A stretch of DNA of 64,000 nucleotides, taken from Lascolabacillus massiliensis (lineage in GTDB: Bacteria; Bacteroidota; Bacteroidia; Bacteroidales; Dysgonomonadaceae). Numbering within the stretch: the first letter of the stretch is position 1; every line of letters begins with the position of its first letter. The stretch is from assembly GCF_001282625.1 (NCBI RefSeq), contig NZ_CTEJ01000001.1, positions 992,001-1,056,000 of the forward strand. Reading direction: 5' to 3'. Shown piece after piece: positions 43,711 to 52,682 of this stretch. The translations under genes and the position numbers were made by a program. The notes under the pieces were generated by a model, which saw only the letters and a program-made list of their open reading frames with translations, was not told where the DNA came from and made no database searches.

Positions 43711-44763
43711 ATGACAATACAGGCTATGCCAAATTTGCACATCCCAATTGACTATGCTCCGATTCTTAATCTAAAGCAGACCGAACTGGGCATAAAGAAT
43801 ATAAAAGATTTTTTTCAGGTAAACCTCTCCTCAGAATTAAGGTTGCGTCGTGTAACTGCTCCTCTTTTTGTAGAAAGTGGAACTGGTATAAACGATGATC
43901 TTAATGGAATTGAACGTCCTGTTCGCTTTCCCATTAAAGATATGGATGATAAAAGTGCAGAAATCGTTCATTCACTTGCTAAGTGGAAAAGGCTAACATT
44001 AGCCGACTATGAAATAGAGGAAGGTTTTGGGATTTATACGGATATGAACGCAATCCGTGCGGATGAAGAACTTGATAATATCCACTCACTTTATGTTGAT
44101 CAGTGGGACTGGGAGCTTGTAATTGGTGAAAAAGACAGAAATATTGCATACCTGAAGCAGGTTGTCAGAAGGATATACGCAGCAATGCTTCGCACTGAAT
44201 ATCTGGTTTATGAGCTGTTCCCATCTATTACACCACAGCTACCTTCAGAAATAACCTTTATTCATTCAGAGGAGTTGCTTCAAAAGTATCCCAAATTGAA
44301 TGAAAAAGAGCGTGAAGATGCCATTACAAAGGAGTATGGTGCTGTATTTATTATAGGTATTGGAGCACCACTTTCAAACGGAAAGCCACATGATGGACGT
44401 GCTGCTGATTATGATGACTGGAGCACAATTAACGATGATGGTTATAAAGGTTTAAATGGTGATCTTCTTGTTTGGAATCCTGTTTTAAAGAAAGCTGTTG
44501 AACTTTCTTCCATGGGTATCAGGGTAAATGCTGAATCGCTTGAGAGACAGCTGAAATCACTTGGACAGGAAAACCGACTTTCACTCTACTTCCATAAACG
44601 ATTGATGAACAATGAACTTCCATTGTCGATAGGAGGTGGTATTGGTCAGTCACGTTTATGTATGTATTACCTTCGCAAGGCACATATAGGTGAAATACAG
44701 TCAAGTATTTGGCCTCAGGAAATGAAAGAAGAGGCACGTAAAAGAGGCGTGTTCCTGATATAG
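43711..44763 (+). CDS. asnA: aspartate--ammonia ligase (asparagine synthetase A)
   Basis: A 350-residue ATP-dependent enzyme making asparagine from aspartate and ammonia, with a class II tRNA synthetase-like fold. Family segments include LNLKQTELGIKNIKDFFQ, LRRVTAPLFVESGTGINDDL, GIYTDMNAIRADEELDN and the C-terminal PLSIGGGIGQSRLCMYYLRK. The start at 43711 lies after the promoter elements; the longer frame to 43672 would begin inside the -7 box. Ammonia use fits an ammonia-rich anaerobic habitat. Confidence 0.95.
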   Translation: MTIQAMPNLHIPIDYAPILNLKQTELGIKNIKDFFQVNLSSELRLRRVTAPLFVESGTGINDDLNGIERPVRFPIKDMDDKSAEIVHSLAKWKRLTLADYEIEEGFGIYTDMNAIRADEELDNIHSLYVDQWDWELVIGEKDRNIAYLKQVVRRIYAAMLRTEYLVYELFPSITPQLPSEITFIHSEELLQKYPKLNEKEREDAITKEYGAVFIIGIGAPLSNGKPHDGRAADYDDWSTINDDGYKGLNGDLLVWNPVLKKAVELSSMGIRVNAESLERQLKSLGQENRLSLYFHKRLMNNELPLSIGGGIGQSRLCMYYLRKAHIGEIQSSIWPQEMKEEARKRGVFLI

Positions 44764-44777
44764 AATCATTTTTGTTC

Positions 44778-45440
44778 ATGCAAGTAAGAATTGAAAAAAG
44801 CTGGGGAGAACAGTTAAAAGAAGAATTTGACAAACCTTATTTTCAACGATTAACCGAATTTGTCAGGAAGGAATATAGTTCAACTACTGTTTATCCTCCT
44901 GCTAAATTAATATTTAATGCCTTTGATTCTTGCCCATTTAATGAGGTAAAAGTGGTAATTGTTGGTCAGGATCCCTATCATGCCCCGGGTCAGGCTCATG
45001 GATTATCTTTTTCTGTAAATGATGGGATAAAGATTCCCCCTTCTCTTATAAATATTTACAAGGAGATACGTGATGATTTAGGTATCGAGATTCCATATTC
45101 AGGCAATCTGGAGAGGTGGGCAAAACAGGGAGTACTTTTGCTTAATGCTACTCTTACTGTAAGAGCACATCAGGCAGGATCTCATCAGAACAGAGGCTGG
45201 GAAGTGTTTACAGATGCTGTAATCAATAAATTATCCAGAGAATCGGACCATTTGGTTTTTATGCTTTGGGGATCATATGCACAGCGAAAAGGGGCATCAA
45301 TTGATGCGAATAGGCATCTAATATTAACATCACCACATCCTTCGCCGCTTTCTGCTCATAGAGGTTTCTTCGGAAACAGACATTTCAGCACAGCAAACAA
45401 ATATCTTATAGCAAACGGAAAAAACCCTATTAACTGGTAA
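44778..45440 (+). CDS. ung: uracil-DNA glycosylase
   Basis: A 220-residue family 1 enzyme removing uracil from DNA. The catalytic D65 lies in VGQDPYHAPGQAHGLSFSV, followed by GVLLLNATLTVRAHQAGSH and the His loop HPSPLSAHRGFFGNRHFS. It lies 14 bases after asnA on the same strand. Two ATG codons (44772 and 44778) are possible starts. Its last codons form one arm of a terminator hairpin. Confidence 0.95.
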   Translation: MQVRIEKSWGEQLKEEFDKPYFQRLTEFVRKEYSSTTVYPPAKLIFNAFDSCPFNEVKVVIVGQDPYHAPGQAHGLSFSVNDGIKIPPSLINIYKEIRDDLGIEIPYSGNLERWAKQGVLLLNATLTVRAHQAGSHQNRGWEVFTDAVINKLSRESDHLVFMLWGSYAQRKGASIDANRHLILTSPHPSPLSAHRGFFGNRHFSTANKYLIANGKNPINW

Positions 45441-45460
45441 TCCAGTCCATAGGGTTTTAA
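45421..45460. terminator. terminator hairpin overlapping the end of ung
   Basis: AAAACCCTAT (45421-45430) pairs with ATAGGGTTTT (45449-45458), with an inner ACTGG/CCAGT pairing. The left arm is coding for the end of Ung. It separates ung from the convergent sufB. Confidence 0.7.
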
Positions 45461-45498
45461 CTGTATGTTTATAAATTAAAGGAAATTATCTCTCCTGA

Positions 45499-46950
45499 TT
45501 ATCCAACACTACCTTCAAGTGATATCTGCAATAACTTTTGAGCTTCAACGGCAAACTCCATAGGTAGTTTATTAACCACCTCTTTTACATAACCGTTAAC
45601 GATAAGGCCAATAGCCTCTTCTTCGCCCAAACCTCTCTGGTTGCAGTAGAAAATCTGATCTTCACTTATCTTTGAGGTAGTAGCCTCATGCTCAAGAACA
45701 GCACTTGGGTGCTGAATATCCGTATATGGGAAAGTGTGGGCACCGCAGTGATCAGTAAGCAGTAAACTATCGCATTGCGAGTGATTGCGAGCATTTTCAG
45801 CCTTCTTAGTAACCTTAACCAGTCCTCGATAACTATTCTGACTATGACCTGCTGAAATACCTTTAGAAACGATTCTGCTTCGTGTATTTTTTCCGATATG
45901 AATCATTTTGGTACCGGTATCAGCTTGCTGGTAGTTATTTGTAACTGCAACAGAGTAGAATTCTCCAACTGAATTGTCTCCTGCAAGTATACATGAAGGA
46001 TATTTCCAAGTAATTGCTGATCCTGTTTCAACCTGCGTCCAAGAAATCTTTGAATTTACACCCTTACAGATACCTCTCTTAGTTACGAAATTATATACAC
46101 CACCATTTCCGTCTTTATCTCCCGGATACCAGTTCTGCACAGTTGAATACTTCACCTCGGCATTATCAAGTGCGATAATCTCCACAATAGCCGCATGCAG
46201 CTGGTTTTCATCCCTCATAGGAGCTGTACAGCCCTCAAGGTAGCTAACGTATGAGTCATCATCAGCAATAATAAGTGTACGTTCAAATTGCCCTGTATTT
46301 GCAGTATTTATACGGAAATATGTTGACAACTCCATCGGACAGCGAACACCCTTGGGAATATAAACAAAAGAACCATCGCTGAATACAGCAGAATTAAGTG
46401 CACCAAAAAAGTTATCTTTATAAGGAACCACACTACCCAGATATTTTCTTACCAGGTCAGGATGATGTTTTACAGCTTCGCTGAACGAACAGAAAATAAT
46501 TCCTTTTTCAGCCAGCACCTCTTTAAAGGTAGTTTTTATAGATACACTATCCATTACTGCATCCACAGCAACGCCAGTAAGCATTTTTTGCTCTTCCAGC
46601 GGGATACCCAGACGCTCGAACGTTTTCAGAAGTTCAGGATCCACTTCATCCAAGCTCTTAGGATTTTTCTTTTTTGAAGGATCAGCATAATAAATCATGT
46701 CCTGATAGTCAATTTCAGGAATATTCAGGTGTGCCCAGTCGGGCATCTCCATTGTTAGCCAGTGACGATATGATTTTAATCTGAATTCAAGTAACCATTC
46801 TGGTTCTTCCTTCTGCTCTGAAATATGTCTAATAACATCCTCATCCAGCCCTTTATCAATAACATAGGTTTCGACATCTGTGGTGAAACCATATTTATAG
46901 TCCTGGGTGGTTAATTCAGTTAATATTTGATCTTGATCTAGTTCTTGCAT
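45499..46950 (-). CDS. sufB: Fe-S cluster assembly protein SufB
   Basis: A 483-residue scaffold protein of the SUF system. Typical segments are [75 protein letters not shown] and [20 protein letters not shown]. SufB works in a complex with SufC (ATPase) and SufD. In most relatives sufC and sufD follow sufB directly, but here the next gene is the convergent ung, so the partners must be elsewhere. Confidence 0.96.
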   Translation of the reverse strand: MQELDQDQILTELTTQDYKYGFTTDVETYVIDKGLDEDVIRHISEQKEEPEWLLEFRLKSYRHWLTMEMPDWAHLNIPEIDYQDMIYYADPSKKKNPKSLDEVDPELLKTFERLGIPLEEQKMLTGVAVDAVMDSVSIKTTFKEVLAEKGIIFCSFSEAVKHHPDLVRKYLGSVVPYKDNFFGALNSAVFSDGSFVYIPKGVRCPMELSTYFRINTANTGQFERTLIIADDDSYVSYLEGCTAPMRDENQLHAAIVEIIALDNAEVKYSTVQNWYPGDKDGNGGVYNFVTKRGICKGVNSKISWTQVETGSAITWKYPSCILAGDNSVGEFYSVAVTNNYQQADTGTKMIHIGKNTRSRIVSKGISAGHSQNSYRGLVKVTKKAENARNHSQCDSLLLTDHCGAHTFPYTDIQHPSAVLEHEATTSKISEDQIFYCNQRGLGEEEAIGLIVNGYVKEVVNKLPMEFAVEAQKLLQISLEGSVG

Positions 46951-47156
46951 TTTAATTATAGTTTTAAAGAAACCACTTTATATTATATTGGCGAACAATA
47001 ATATTCTCCATACAATCCCAAACAACCAATTATAAGTTTTGTTTATGCAAAGATATAGCTTTTTCGCAAATAATCTTTCATAACTTATAATCAGTGAACA
47101 AACAACTATCTTTAAATGTTAAATGAGTGCAAATATAAATCAAAAAAATTATGTAT

Positions 47157-47726
47157 ATGAAAAAAGTATTACTATTATTTGTAGCAGTAATAACGGGCTT
47201 TAGCTTACTAGCCCAGTCTCAATATAAGGTTGACCCGGCCCATACTTCGGTAAATTTCAAAGTAAAACATAGTGGGATCACCTTTGTTAGTGGTAAATTC
47301 GAGAAATTCGATGGTGGTATTATCGGTAGTATGGATAATGCAGAACAAGCGCGTATCTTCTTTAATGTAGATGTGGCAAGTGTAAACACCGGTGTTAAAA
47401 TGCGTGATGATCATTTACGCAGTGCAGATTTCTTTGAGGTTGAAAAATTTCCTTCAATGTCATTCGAAAGCACCTCTATTGAGAAAGTTTCAGATAATAA
47501 GTACAAACTTAACGGAAAACTTCAGATAAAAGATGTAACAAAAGATGTTACTTTCGACGTGGACTACGGTGGTTCAGTTAAAGGTCAGAATGGTTCTGAA
47601 GTTATTGGTTTTACTGCCAAGAACACCATTAATCGTCTTGATTACAATGTTGCATATGACCCTGATGCTGCAGGTATAGGAAAAGATGTACACATAGTTA
47701 TTTACCTTGAATTCAAGAAAGAGTAA
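47157..47726 (+). CDS. YceI-family periplasmic lipid-binding protein
   Basis: A 189-residue protein with a signal peptide ending SLLAQ. The mature part is a lipocalin-like YceI barrel: YKVDPAHTSVNFKVKHSGIT at the start, then MRDDHLRSADFFEVEKFPSM and KLQIKDVTKDVTFDVDYGG. YceI proteins bind isoprenoid-type lipids in the periplasm, and some members respond to stress. It stands alone between sufB (divergent) and a terminator. Confidence 0.92.
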   Translation: MKKVLLLFVAVITGFSLLAQSQYKVDPAHTSVNFKVKHSGITFVSGKFEKFDGGIIGSMDNAEQARIFFNVDVASVNTGVKMRDDHLRSADFFEVEKFPSMSFESTSIEKVSDNKYKLNGKLQIKDVTKDVTFDVDYGGSVKGQNGSEVIGFTAKNTINRLDYNVAYDPDAAGIGKDVHIVIYLEFKKE

Positions 47727-47750
47727 CTATCTTAATTTTGAGAAAAGATA

Positions 47751-47787
47751 AAAAATAAGGGCCGGATATTTTCCGGCCCTTATTTTT
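47751..47787. terminator. bidirectional rho-independent terminator
   Basis: A perfect 16-bp stem (47751-47766 with 47772-47787; core AAGGGCCGGA/TCCGGCCCTT) with a 5-base loop is flanked by A and T runs. It ends both the YceI gene and the convergent DUF3298 gene. Confidence 0.92.
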
Positions 47788-47809
47788 TAATGTTTATATG
47801 TTGTCTTGA

Positions 47810-48673
47810 CTACTTTTTATTCAAAAAAAGTTTTGCAACAATACTTTCAGGCAATAAAATATCTGTGAGCTCAGAATAGGGAACAGTAACATCAATTACA
47901 CCCATTGCATAGGGAGCAATTTCATATTGATTATATGAGTAATGTATACCTTTTTCGCTAAGCCAGAAGTTCTCATTTGGAACAATATCATCAATTGTAA
48001 AAAAACCTCTCATAAGAAGTGAGTCAGGAATTTCTGCATTAAAGTCTTTCATCAAACTCTCTACAATCTTCTCTGTTAGCTTATTATAATAACCCGGAAT
48101 AAACAGATCCTCTTCAGATATAGTTACCAAATCGATCAGGTTGATATTTGTGTATGTTATACGGTATGAACCATGAGCGCCACCCTCATAATCACTATAC
48201 TCAACTGCATAGCTTAAAAGAGAGTCGTTTTGAAAAAGTATTTTGTTGACTGTGTTCATATAATACCAGTACCAAACAGGTGTTTTGCCATCCAACCGCG
48301 ACTTATCTTCATAAAACATATTTGAGAGCGACTGGTATCTTTCGGTATACTCATCAAGATATTTCTCAACAGCAGCGTCAGGTGTCATGGAGTCGAAATC
48401 AGTATTTCCAAAGAATGTACCTTTAAAAATCTGTTGTAGTCTTTCTGTGCTTTCTGCATCACGAAATCTAACAGGATAAGTAAAAGAAATATTTACATCA
48501 GCATAAGGCAAAGTAGTATCATTTACCGACAATAATGGAACCTCTTTATGGATAACAATGCTGTCGTACAATATCTCTGCTGATCTGCCTTTTCCCATTT
48601 TATTGCATGATGACAACAATATTATTGATGACAGAGCCAGAAAGACAACAGTTTTTAAATTCCAAATTCTCAT
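47810..48673 (-). CDS. DUF3298 (RsiV-like) lipoprotein, second copy
   Basis: A 287-residue lipoprotein (signal peptide ending LLSSCNK). It shares its layout with the gene at 23005: YADVNISFTYPVRFRDAEST, AVEKYLDEYTERY, YTNINLIDLVTISEEDLFIP and a C-terminal NQYEIAPYAMGVIDVTVPYS. The two are paralogues of a DUF4163/DUF3298 family. It lies 19 bases after the DUF4831 gene in the same direction, so both are likely in one transcript. The function is unknown. Confidence 0.8.
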   Translation of the reverse strand: MRIWNLKTVVFLALSSIILLSSCNKMGKGRSAEILYDSIVIHKEVPLLSVNDTTLPYADVNISFTYPVRFRDAESTERLQQIFKGTFFGNTDFDSMTPDAAVEKYLDEYTERYQSLSNMFYEDKSRLDGKTPVWYWYYMNTVNKILFQNDSLLSYAVEYSDYEGGAHGSYRITYTNINLIDLVTISEEDLFIPGYYNKLTEKIVESLMKDFNAEIPDSLLMRGFFTIDDIVPNENFWLSEKGIHYSYNQYEIAPYAMGVIDVTVPYSELTDILLPESIVAKLFLNKK

Positions 48674-48692
48674 ATAATGTATATTTTTATCG

Positions 48693-49772
48693 TTACTGGA
48701 TAATCTGCTTAATAGCCCCTAACTCGGGATAGAAGTAAACTTTTATAGGTTGCTTGTTATTATCGAACATCTGCTTTACAAGTACATCCTGTGAACCGAA
48801 TTGAACCACATCCACCTCTATTGACTTTAATGTTCTATTACCAAACTCAATAGTTAATTCACCTTTACCCGGGATATTATAAACAACACCCTGTGTCAGT
48901 TTAGATTCCAGTCTTTGCAGATCACGATCAGAAAGCTGCATTGTCACCTCAGGTGTTTTGCGTACAAGTGAAAAATAGATAGGCTCACCAGCGAGATTAT
49001 CGGCATCAAGCGGACCAAGTTTCTCAGAAAAGCGAGCCAGTACCTCCCGATTAATATTTCCTGTTTCAGGAATAATCTGATATGTAACAGTAAAATATTC
49101 AGTTGTAACACTACCGGAGAATAGCTCAGTCAAAGCTTTTTCCTGACGATTAATCTCTTGCATAACAACATTATATGCATTTCCATCGGGGGGCATATTA
49201 ACTGCTTCACCCGAAAGAATATCATTTCTGTTACGACGAAGATCAAAAATCTGTCTGGCAACAAGTTCAGCCTGCTTTGCAGTTGAACCCGCCATTAAAG
49301 TCTCCTGTGAGAAGTAGCGACGAGGATTTTCAGAAGCAGTCTCACTAGCAGGGATAATCAACTTAGGTACTGTTTCATCTTCAGGTTCAGCATTTATAGC
49401 AGCAATCAGTCCATCCTCCCTAAGATATACAAAAGGTTCAATAGTCCTTGATCTGAATTCAACCATAAAAGAGTTGGTTTTGTCAGGGATACCTTTGTTA
49501 ATCACTTCAATTCCCTCCAGAGTATGAACAACTCTGTTTTCGGTAACAGGATTATCTACTGCCAGATAACGCTGGGCATACGGATAAAAATCTCCTTTCT
49601 GATATGTTGTCTTTTTTACCAGAAACTCAACCACAAATGATGTTTTGGGCAAAGAATATACTACTCCATAATCATTTGCTTTTATAGCGTTCACTCTAGT
49701 AGTTTTCTGAGCAAAAGCACAGTATGATATAATAAGCAACAGGGGAAGAATAAAATATTTTGCTCTCATCAT
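48693..49772 (-). CDS. DUF4831 family exported protein
   Basis: A 359-residue protein with a signal peptide (ending AFAQ). The opening TTRVNAIKANDYGVVYSLPK and SFVVEFLVKKTTYQKGDFYP, followed by AELVARQIFDLRRNRNDILS and the closing beta-rich FGNRTLKSIEVDVVQFG, match DUF4831, a Bacteroidetes family of unknown function. It is probably periplasmic or outer-membrane associated. The first gene of a two-gene unit with the DUF3298 lipoprotein. Confidence 0.8.
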   Translation of the reverse strand: MMRAKYFILPLLLIISYCAFAQKTTRVNAIKANDYGVVYSLPKTSFVVEFLVKKTTYQKGDFYPYAQRYLAVDNPVTENRVVHTLEGIEVINKGIPDKTNSFMVEFRSRTIEPFVYLREDGLIAAINAEPEDETVPKLIIPASETASENPRRYFSQETLMAGSTAKQAELVARQIFDLRRNRNDILSGEAVNMPPDGNAYNVVMQEINRQEKALTELFSGSVTTEYFTVTYQIIPETGNINREVLARFSEKLGPLDADNLAGEPIYFSLVRKTPEVTMQLSDRDLQRLESKLTQGVVYNIPGKGELTIEFGNRTLKSIEVDVVQFGSQDVLVKQMFDNNKQPIKVYFYPELGAIKQIIQ

Positions 49773-49848
49773 TATTTATAGTTTTTCAAGATTATTTGTT
49801 CTCACGTTAATGTAAATATAATTAATATTTCAGACAATGAGAAATGAA

Positions 49849-50868
49849 TTAATTTGCCGACTTAAACTGTTCGATGAAGCGTACATCATTTTCTGAGAAC
49901 ATTCTAAGATCTTTTACCTGATATTTAAGATTGGTAATACGTTCTATACCCATTCCAAGAGCATATCCTGAGTAAACCTTACTGTTAATACCACAATTTT
50001 CAAGCACGTTAGGATCTACCATACCACAACCAAGTATTTCTACCCATCCGGTATGCTTGCAGAACGGACACCCTTTACCTCCGCAGATATTGCATGAGAT
50101 ATCCATTTCGGCACTTGGCTCTGTGAAAGGAAAGTATGAAGGTCTCAATCTGATTTTTGTATCCTCCCCAAACATCTCCTTTGCAAAGAATAGAAGAGCC
50201 TGTTTTAGATCTGCGAAAGAGACATCTTTATCGATATACAGAGCTTCTACCTGATGGAAAAAACAGTGTGCCCTATAAGAAATAGCCTCGTTTCTGTATA
50301 CACGTCCCGGGCAAATTATCCTGATTGGAGGCTGTGTGTGCTCCATTACTCTGGTTTGAACAGATGAAGTATGTGTGCGAAGAACTATCTGAGGATCATT
50401 CTGTATGAAAAAAGTATCCTGCATATCGCGGGCCGGGTGATCATCAGCAAAATTAAGAGAAGAAAACACATGCCAGTCGTCCTCAACCTCAGGTCCCTCC
50501 GAAATTGAAAATCCCAGTCTTTTAAATATATCATTTATTTCCTCTTTTACAATGGAAATAGGATGTCTGGACCCTAATGAAATGGGATAAGCAGTGCGAG
50601 TAAGATCAATATCCATAAAACCTGAGTCCTTATTTTCAAATTGATCTTTCAGCAGATTTATTTTTTCTGTTGTCCTCTGCTTTAATTCATTAATTTTCAC
50701 TCCAATTTCACGTTTCTGCTCTGAGGGAACGTTTCTGAAATCGTCCATCAATGATGGTATAACCCCTTTTTTACTTAGGAACTTAATTCGTAACGCCTCC
50801 AGCTCTTCGGTATTATTAGCTGACATTTGCTCTACTTCTGAGAGAAGTGCTTCAATCTTATCTATCAT
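49849..50868 (-). CDS. pheS: phenylalanine--tRNA ligase subunit alpha
   Basis: A 339-residue class II synthetase subunit. The N-terminal coiled coil (about 1-90) binds tRNA. The catalytic part has HPISIVKEEINDIFKRLGFS, ARDMQDTFF, LRTHTSSVQTRVME, GRVYRNEAISYRAHCFFHQ (motif 2) and GYALGMGIERITNLKY (motif 3). A cysteine group CNICGGKGCPFCKHTG near 255-270 is a small insert seen in some lineages and may bind zinc. pheT is not adjacent. Confidence 0.96.
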   Translation of the reverse strand: MIDKIEALLSEVEQMSANNTEELEALRIKFLSKKGVIPSLMDDFRNVPSEQKREIGVKINELKQRTTEKINLLKDQFENKDSGFMDIDLTRTAYPISLGSRHPISIVKEEINDIFKRLGFSISEGPEVEDDWHVFSSLNFADDHPARDMQDTFFIQNDPQIVLRTHTSSVQTRVMEHTQPPIRIICPGRVYRNEAISYRAHCFFHQVEALYIDKDVSFADLKQALLFFAKEMFGEDTKIRLRPSYFPFTEPSAEMDISCNICGGKGCPFCKHTGWVEILGCGMVDPNVLENCGINSKVYSGYALGMGIERITNLKYQVKDLRMFSENDVRFIEQFKSAN

Positions 50869-51011
50869 TTTCTGTTATTAATTATAAATTAATACTTGTG
50901 CAAAATTACTGATTTTATTGCGATATATGCAGATTTTTGACTCTAAAGATTTAATATGAGAGCCAAAATGAGTTTTTTATAGTACATTTGTTTTAACAAT
51001 TAGATCAAAAA

Positions 51012-52328
51012 ATGATAGACAGAGTACAGAAATTCATACAAAGCGAGAAACTGCTGCCACACAATGCCAAAGTTATTGTAGGGCTAAGTGGGGGTATGGA
51101 TTCTATGGTATTGCTGGACTTACTTGTTCTGCTTGAATATAGGTGTATTGCTGCACACTGTAATTTTCATTTAAGAGGAGCTGAATCTGACAGAGATGCA
51201 GATTTTGTACGTAAATGGTGTAAGAATACTGATATACCTTTTACAAGTATTGATTTTGACACAACCGGTTACGCAGAAGACAGAAAAATATCTATAGAGA
51301 TGGCAGCACGTGAATTGCGTTATGAGTGGTTCGAGATTTTACGCAAACAATATGAGGCCGACGCTATTGCAGTAGCTCATCACAGGGATGATTCAGTAGA
51401 GACAGTTCTGCTAAATTTGATAAGAGGTACTGGAATTAAAGGATTGAGTGGTATTTCTCCCAGGAATGGATATGTTGTTAGACCACTGCTTACTGTATCA
51501 CGCTCAGAAATTGAAGATTATATAATTGAGAGAGAATTACCATATGTAACCGATAGTACAAATGATCAGGATATATATTTACGCAATTATCTGAGATTAA
51601 ATGTCATACCTAAGCTTGAAGTGGTTAATCCTTCTGTAAAAGAATCAATCATCAGAACTTCAAAAAATATATCCGAAGCAGAAAAAATATATTCAGAATC
51701 TATTAGAGAATATATAGATGTAGTTTTCATTAATGATAAGATTAACATTCCAATGCTAAAGAAAACAGCTTCACCTCAATCTGTATTGTTTGAGCTGCTG
51801 TCACCTTTGGGATTCACTTCTTCAACTATAGAAGATATATTTCAGAGTATGGATTCAACACCTGGAAAAGTTTTTTTGTCAGATAGATACAGAGTAATAA
51901 AAGACCGATCTGATTTTATATTGGAAAAAATAACGTCTGATATCATCTCAGACGAACACTACCTTATAGAAGAAGAATCAAAAGAGATCACTTTTCCTGT
52001 ACGTTTTAATTTAAGAAAAGAGAAAACACCTGTCAAAATAGAGAAGAAAAAAAATATTCTATATGCTGATGCGGATAAACTTAAATTTCCTCTGATAATG
52101 CGTAGATGGAAAGCGGGTGATTGGTTTATTCCCTTTGGCATGAACGGGAAAAAGAAGTTGAGTGATTATTTTACAGACCGCAAATTTAGCTTGAAAGACA
52201 AAAAAGAGGCATGGGTAATTCTTTCGGGAGAAAACATTGTCTGGATTGTAAATGAACGTTCTGACAATAGATATAAAATTACAGATGAAAGTAAAAACAT
52301 TTTCATAATTGAATATGTTGATAAATAA
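51012..52328 (+). CDS. tilS: tRNA(Ile)-lysidine synthetase
   Basis: A 438-residue enzyme that adds lysine to C34 of tRNA-Ile2 so that it reads AUA. The ATP pyrophosphatase loop SGGMDSMVL is at 26-34, and HCNFHLRGAESDRDADFV and AHHRDDSVETVLLNLIRGTG follow. The C-terminal domain (about 355-430) includes LIMRRWKAGDWFIPFGMNGK and KKLSDYFTDRKFSLKDK. A TACATTTG element lies at 50983-50990. Divergent from pheS. Confidence 0.95.
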   Translation: MIDRVQKFIQSEKLLPHNAKVIVGLSGGMDSMVLLDLLVLLEYRCIAAHCNFHLRGAESDRDADFVRKWCKNTDIPFTSIDFDTTGYAEDRKISIEMAARELRYEWFEILRKQYEADAIAVAHHRDDSVETVLLNLIRGTGIKGLSGISPRNGYVVRPLLTVSRSEIEDYIIERELPYVTDSTNDQDIYLRNYLRLNVIPKLEVVNPSVKESIIRTSKNISEAEKIYSESIREYIDVVFINDKINIPMLKKTASPQSVLFELLSPLGFTSSTIEDIFQSMDSTPGKVFLSDRYRVIKDRSDFILEKITSDIISDEHYLIEEESKEITFPVRFNLRKEKTPVKIEKKKNILYADADKLKFPLIMRRWKAGDWFIPFGMNGKKKLSDYFTDRKFSLKDKKEAWVILSGENIVWIVNERSDNRYKITDESKNIFIIEYVDK

Positions 52329-52413
52329 AGTTAATTAAAGCAACGTTTTTGCTTCTCTTGCATCTATCTATTAAGATACACATGTAAACAAAAATTAAAT
52401 ACAAAATTTATAT

Positions 52414-52551
52414 ATGAAAAATAATACAGTTAAAGACCTTTTAATGCTTGGAGCACTTGCCGGTGTAGCCTATTATGTAGCCCGTTATTATCGTCAGAAA
52501 AAACAAAAAAATAGAGAGGCACGCGAATCCCTCCATTTTCAGCTATTCTGA
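52414..52551 (+). CDS. small single-pass membrane protein (45 residues)
   Basis: A short frame starting MKNNTVKDLLMLGALAGVAY, with one membrane helix (about 8-26) followed by a strongly basic tail (YYRQKKQKNREARES). The composition fits a small bacterial membrane peptide rather than a chance frame. It lies between tilS and serS on the same strand. A purine-rich stretch before the ATG is not obvious, which is common in this phylum. I know no function for it. Confidence 0.5.
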   Translation: MKNNTVKDLLMLGALAGVAYYVARYYRQKKQKNREARESLHFQLF

Positions 52552-52682
52552 TAACCAATTGAATCTACATTATTTTATACCTGCTGATTATTAAAATTGA
52601 GGTATTTTTGTACCTTTGTGGGATTATAATTGCAAATTTTTAAAAGTAAAAATCTGATTATTGAGAAATCAGCTAAAATTGT

